Positions 36,932 through 39,209 of a stretch of 39,209 nucleotides of DNA are shown here, in pieces. A program made the position numbers and the translations under genes. Origin of the DNA: Nocardia sp. MH4 (GTDB taxonomy: Bacteria > Actinomycetota > Actinomycetes > Mycobacteriales > Mycobacteriaceae); NCBI RefSeq assembly GCF_019266065.1, contig NZ_LPNR01000069.1, positions 1 to 39,209 of the forward strand, given 5' to 3'. The notes beneath the pieces were generated by a model. That model saw only the letters and a list, made by a program, of their open reading frames with translations. It had not been told where the DNA came from and did no database searches. Every line of letters starts with the position of its first letter. Positions within the stretch are counted from its first letter, which is position 1.

Positions 36932-37022
36932 CGACGACGGCACGCCGGAACCACCCTGGTGCGGACGAGGCCCTCTTCCTGCGGAGCCGCACCGGTGGTC
37001 CCGGCGTGCCGAGACGTCGTCG
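36932..37022. terminator. very long hairpin between convergent genes (crp terminator)
   Basis: Four consecutive perfect blocks (8, 9, 6 and 7 bp) pair in order across 36932-36964 and 36987-37022, closing a 22-base loop. It lies 10 bases after the crp stop on the minus strand. About 30 paired bases is far more than a terminator needs. Confidence 0.75.
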
Positions 37023-37032
37023 AACTACTCGA

Positions 37033-37707
37033 TCAGCGAGCGCGACGTGCGAGCCGCTCGGAGTCCGAGATCAGGACGCTCTTGCCCTCGAGTCGCAGCC
37101 AGCCGCGATGCGCGAAGTCGGCCAGGGCCTTGTTCACGGTTTCACGGGAGGCGCCGACCAGCTGGGCGATCTCTTCCTGGGTGAGGTCGTGGGTCACGCG
37201 CAGCGCGCCCGCTTCCTGGGTGCCGAAACGCTGAGCGAGCTGCAGCAACGCCTTGGCGACGCGACCGGGCACGTCGGTGAAGATCAGATCGGCGAGGTTG
37301 TTGTTGGTGCGGCGAAGACGTCGGGCCAACACGCGCAGCAGCTGCTCGGCGATCTCGGGACGCTGATCGATCCACGCCTTGAGCGCGTCACGGTCCATCG
37401 TCACCGCGCGGACCTCGGTGACCGTGGTGGCGGTCGAGGTACGCGGGCCCGGGTCGAAGATCGACAGTTCACCGAACATGTCGGACGGACCCATGATGGT
37501 CAGCAGGTTTTCCCGGCCGTCGGGGGACCGACGACCGATCTTCACCTTGCCCGAGGTGATGATGTACAGCCGATCGCCGGGTTCGCCCTCGTTGAAGATG
37601 ACGTGGCCGCGCGGAAAATCTACGGGCTGCAGCTGCTTGGCGAGCGCGGCCACCGCGGTGGGCTCGACGCCTTGGAAGATGCCTGCTCTGGCGAGGGCCT
37701 CGTCCAC
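37033..37707 (-). CDS. crp: cAMP receptor protein (CRP/GlxR family regulator)
   Basis: A 224-residue global regulator, the same length as mycobacterial CRP (Rv3676) and close to corynebacterial GlxR. The cyclic-nucleotide domain has [18 protein letters not shown], where the Glu and Arg contact cAMP, and the C-terminal helix-turn-helix reads [21 protein letters not shown]. The GTG at 37707 follows AAGGAG; it gives the known N-terminus ([15 protein letters not shown]). An AGTGA-N6-CCACG site lies 85 bases upstream, so autoregulation is likely. Confidence 0.97.
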   Translation of the reverse strand: MDEALARAGIFQGVEPTAVAALAKQLQPVDFPRGHVIFNEGEPGDRLYIITSGKVKIGRRSPDGRENLLTIMGPSDMFGELSIFDPGPRTSTATTVTEVRAVTMDRDALKAWIDQRPEIAEQLLRVLARRLRRTNNNLADLIFTDVPGRVAKALLQLAQRFGTQEAGALRVTHDLTQEEIAQLVGASRETVNKALADFAHRGWLRLEGKSVLISDSERLARRAR

Positions 37708-37792
37708 GAATGTGCTCCTTATGGGATATGGCTTGCGAACCTGGTCGAGCGAATCGACCAACAGCGCAGTCTACGCGGCCTCGCGGCAGCAC

Positions 37793-37808
37793 AGTGACAG
37801 ACACCACG
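37793..37808. promoter_or_regulatory. CRP-like site upstream of crp
   Basis: AGTGA-CAGACA-CCACG has the GTG-N8-CAC core of the CRP consensus TGTGA-N6-TCACA. It lies in the crp promoter region. Confidence 0.5.
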
Positions 37809-37821
37809 TAAAGAGTGGATT

Positions 37822-37834
37822 GCGCACTGTGCGC
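37822..37834. promoter_or_regulatory. palindrome upstream of crp
   Basis: GCGCAC-T-GTGCGC is a perfect 6-bp inverted repeat around one base, 14 bases from the CRP-like site. It may be a second regulator site. Confidence 0.35.
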
Positions 37835-37874
37835 GGAGTGTGAACGGGGGGTTGTGCCCGCGGCGGAGCGACGA

Positions 37875-38117
37875 TCAGCTGGCCCGAGCGACGTCCATTT
37901 CGGCGGTCCGTGAGCGGCGCTTGCGCATCCGCGCGACCGCGGCGGGGAGGCCGAGCTTCGTCAGCTCTTTCACTTCGGCGTTGCTGGCGTTGTCCAGGTA
38001 CTGCTGAACCTCTTCGTCGGGTTCGAGAAGCTTTCGGAGCCGATTCTCGACCCGCTCCATCCCCAGCGCGAACAGCATCAACAGCACTGGGAAGAGCACC
38101 ACAGCGAGTCCTTGCAT
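37875..38117 (-). CDS. small membrane protein (Rv3675-like)
   Basis: An 80-residue protein with one N-terminal hydrophobic helix (GLAVVLFPVLLMLFALGM), then a charged coiled-coil-like stretch (ERVENRLRKLLEPDEEVQQYLDN) and a basic tail with RMRKRRSR. It occupies the place of Rv3675 between crp and nth in M. tuberculosis. Function is unknown. The ATG at 38117 has no clear ribosome site. Confidence 0.75.
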   Translation of the reverse strand: MQGLAVVLFPVLLMLFALGMERVENRLRKLLEPDEEVQQYLDNASNAEVKELTKLGLPAAVARMRKRRSRTAEMDVARAS

Positions 38118-38209
38118 GACAGGCAGTAAACACGGTCCAGGTCTCAGATGGAACACAGGCGGCAAACTGACCGCCCAATGTTGTCGTAGCGGTTACGTAT
38201 GGTGGACAG

Positions 38210-39031
38210 GTGCCCGTTTCCCCCTCCACCGCGCCCGCCGGCGACGCCGAAACGGCTGCGGCGCCCACCGGCATCTCCGCGGCGCGTAAGCGCAAGAACC
38301 GTGCGATAGCTGCGGAAACGCGGATCGGACTCGTCCGCCGGGCACGTCGGATGAACCGCACCCTCGGTGCGGCCTTTCCCGACGCGCACTGCGAGCTGGA
38401 TTTCACCACGCCGCTGGAGCTGGCCGTCGCGACGATCCTGTCGGCCCAGTGCACCGACGTCCGCGTGAACCTCACCACTCCCGCGCTGTTCGCGAAGTAC
38501 CGCAGCGCGCGCGACTACGCCGAGGCCAACCGGGCCGAGCTGGAGGAATACATCCGGCCGACGGGCTTCTACCGGAACAAGACCAGTTCGCTGATCGGGC
38601 TCGGGCAGGCGCTGGTCAGCGAATTCGACGGTGAATTGCCTCACACCCTGCCGGAACTGGTGAAGCTGCCGGGCATCGGACGCAAGACTGCGAACGTCAT
38701 CCTCGGCAATGCCTTCGATGTGCCCGGAATCACCGTCGACACCCACTTCGGCAGGCTGGTGCGGCGCTGGAAGTGGACCGAGGACGAGGATCCGGTCAAG
38801 GTCGAACACGCGGTCGGCGAGCTGATCGAGCGCAAGGAGTGGACGATGCTCTCGCATCGGGTGATCTTTCACGGTCGCCGGGTGTGTCATGCGCGTAAGC
38901 CCGCTTGCGGCGCCTGTGTCCTCGCCAACGACTGCCCGTCGTTCGGGATCGGGCCGACCGATCCGGTGGCGGCGGCCGAACTGGTCAAGGGTCCTGAGCG
39001 CGAACATCTGCTCGATATGGTCGGCCTGTGA
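38210..39031 (+). CDS. nth: endonuclease III
   Basis: A 273-residue DNA glycosylase/AP lyase for oxidised pyrimidines. The helix-hairpin-helix [13 protein letters not shown] carries the catalytic Lys159, the catalytic Asp177 is in TVDTHFGRL, and the [4Fe-4S] cluster Cys (226, 233, 236, 242) follow the Cys-x6-Cys-x2-Cys-x5-Cys rule. The first 35 residues are a basic extension common in actinobacteria. The GTG at 38210 has a TATGGT 7 bases upstream, so the transcript may be leaderless. Confidence 0.96.
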   Translation: MPVSPSTAPAGDAETAAAPTGISAARKRKNRAIAAETRIGLVRRARRMNRTLGAAFPDAHCELDFTTPLELAVATILSAQCTDVRVNLTTPALFAKYRSARDYAEANRAELEEYIRPTGFYRNKTSSLIGLGQALVSEFDGELPHTLPELVKLPGIGRKTANVILGNAFDVPGITVDTHFGRLVRRWKWTEDEDPVKVEHAVGELIERKEWTMLSHRVIFHGRRVCHARKPACGACVLANDCPSFGIGPTDPVAAAELVKGPEREHLLDMVGL

Positions 39032-39209
39032 GTGATCCCGCCGAACCGTCGCCGGTGCGGCGGCCCGCCTTCCGCTGGGCGCTGGCCGCGCTGATCCTGG
39101 TCGTCGCCGCGGCGGTGGCGCTGTGGCCGCGCGGTGGTTCCGAGGACGCCGGCCCGTCGGCGTCGCAGGTCGAGCAGCCAGCGACGGCGTCGGCCGAGCA
39201 GCGGGCGGC
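39028..39209 (+). CDS. membrane-anchored thioredoxin-like protein, N-terminal part
   Basis: A gene cut by the window end; only the first 60 codons are seen. It starts GTG, overlapping the nth stop (GTGA). One membrane helix ([17 protein letters not shown]) is followed by an Ala/Ser/Gln-rich linker. The thioredoxin domain itself is not in view; the assignment rests on position (Rv3673c next to nth) and on the anchor-plus-linker form. Confidence 0.6.
   Translation, partial: MSDPAEPSPVRRPAFRWALAALILVVAAAVALWPRGGSEDAGPSASQVEQPATASAEQRA

Overview
The window is high-GC DNA (strong G/C bias at third codon positions, many GTG starts) from a mycolate-type actinomycete, most probably Nocardia or a close relative. 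This rests on gene content, gene order and protein resemblance, and no 16S rRNA gene is present. Two blocks keep the order known from Mycobacterium tuberculosis: leuA with ask-asd (Rv3710, Rv3709c, Rv3708c), and a right-hand block matching Rv3683 to Rv3673c (metallophosphoesterase, ponA2, whiB4, two ArsA/Get3-type ATPases, DUF4177, RidA, metallo-beta-lactamase fold, crp, a small membrane protein, nth, membrane-anchored thioredoxin). No insertion sequence, prophage or CRISPR array was seen, so this is mostly chromosomal core with species-variable insertions.

Left part (1-9.2 kb): a lipoprotein gene whose stop lies in a 47-bp tandem duplication, a Tat-exported FAD oxidoreductase, an EamA exporter divergent from a LysR regulator, a two-gene unit of a Pro/Gln-rich MinD-like ATPase and a small membrane protein, then leuA. 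The leuA leader encodes a 13-residue peptide with three consecutive Leu codons, followed by an interleaved (pseudoknot) pair of stems.

Middle (9.4-26.5 kb): a TauE/SafE permease, a cholesterol-oxidase-like flavoenzyme, a voltage-sensor-only membrane protein, LtrA, an SRPBCC protein, a TetR regulator divergent from a RibD/DHFR-fold reductase, ask-asd with an internal start for a regulatory beta subunit, an exported serine hydrolase, furA-katA (a peroxide-stress pair with translational coupling), an arsenate-reductase-like phosphatase fold, allophanate hydrolase with its GntR regulator, a 55-residue membrane protein and tRNA-Pro(CGG). Several gaps hold unexplained RNA-like structures. A 19-residue hydrophobic microprotein gene sits just after katA on the other strand.

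Right part (26.5 kb to the end): a repeat-rich Pro/Gln protein, then the conserved Rv3683-Rv3673c-like block for cell-wall synthesis, redox sensing, cAMP signalling and DNA repair. CRP-like sites lie before crp itself and before whiB4, which suggests that the cAMP regulator ties the block together.

The strongest candidates for something undescribed are the 19-codon gene, two hairpins sharing one loop sequence before the arsenate-reductase-like gene, a nested inverted repeat with a purine-rich loop between the metallophosphoesterase and yqeY genes, and a branched RNA-like fold before furA. All functional claims come from reading the sequence and from family knowledge; no database search was run.
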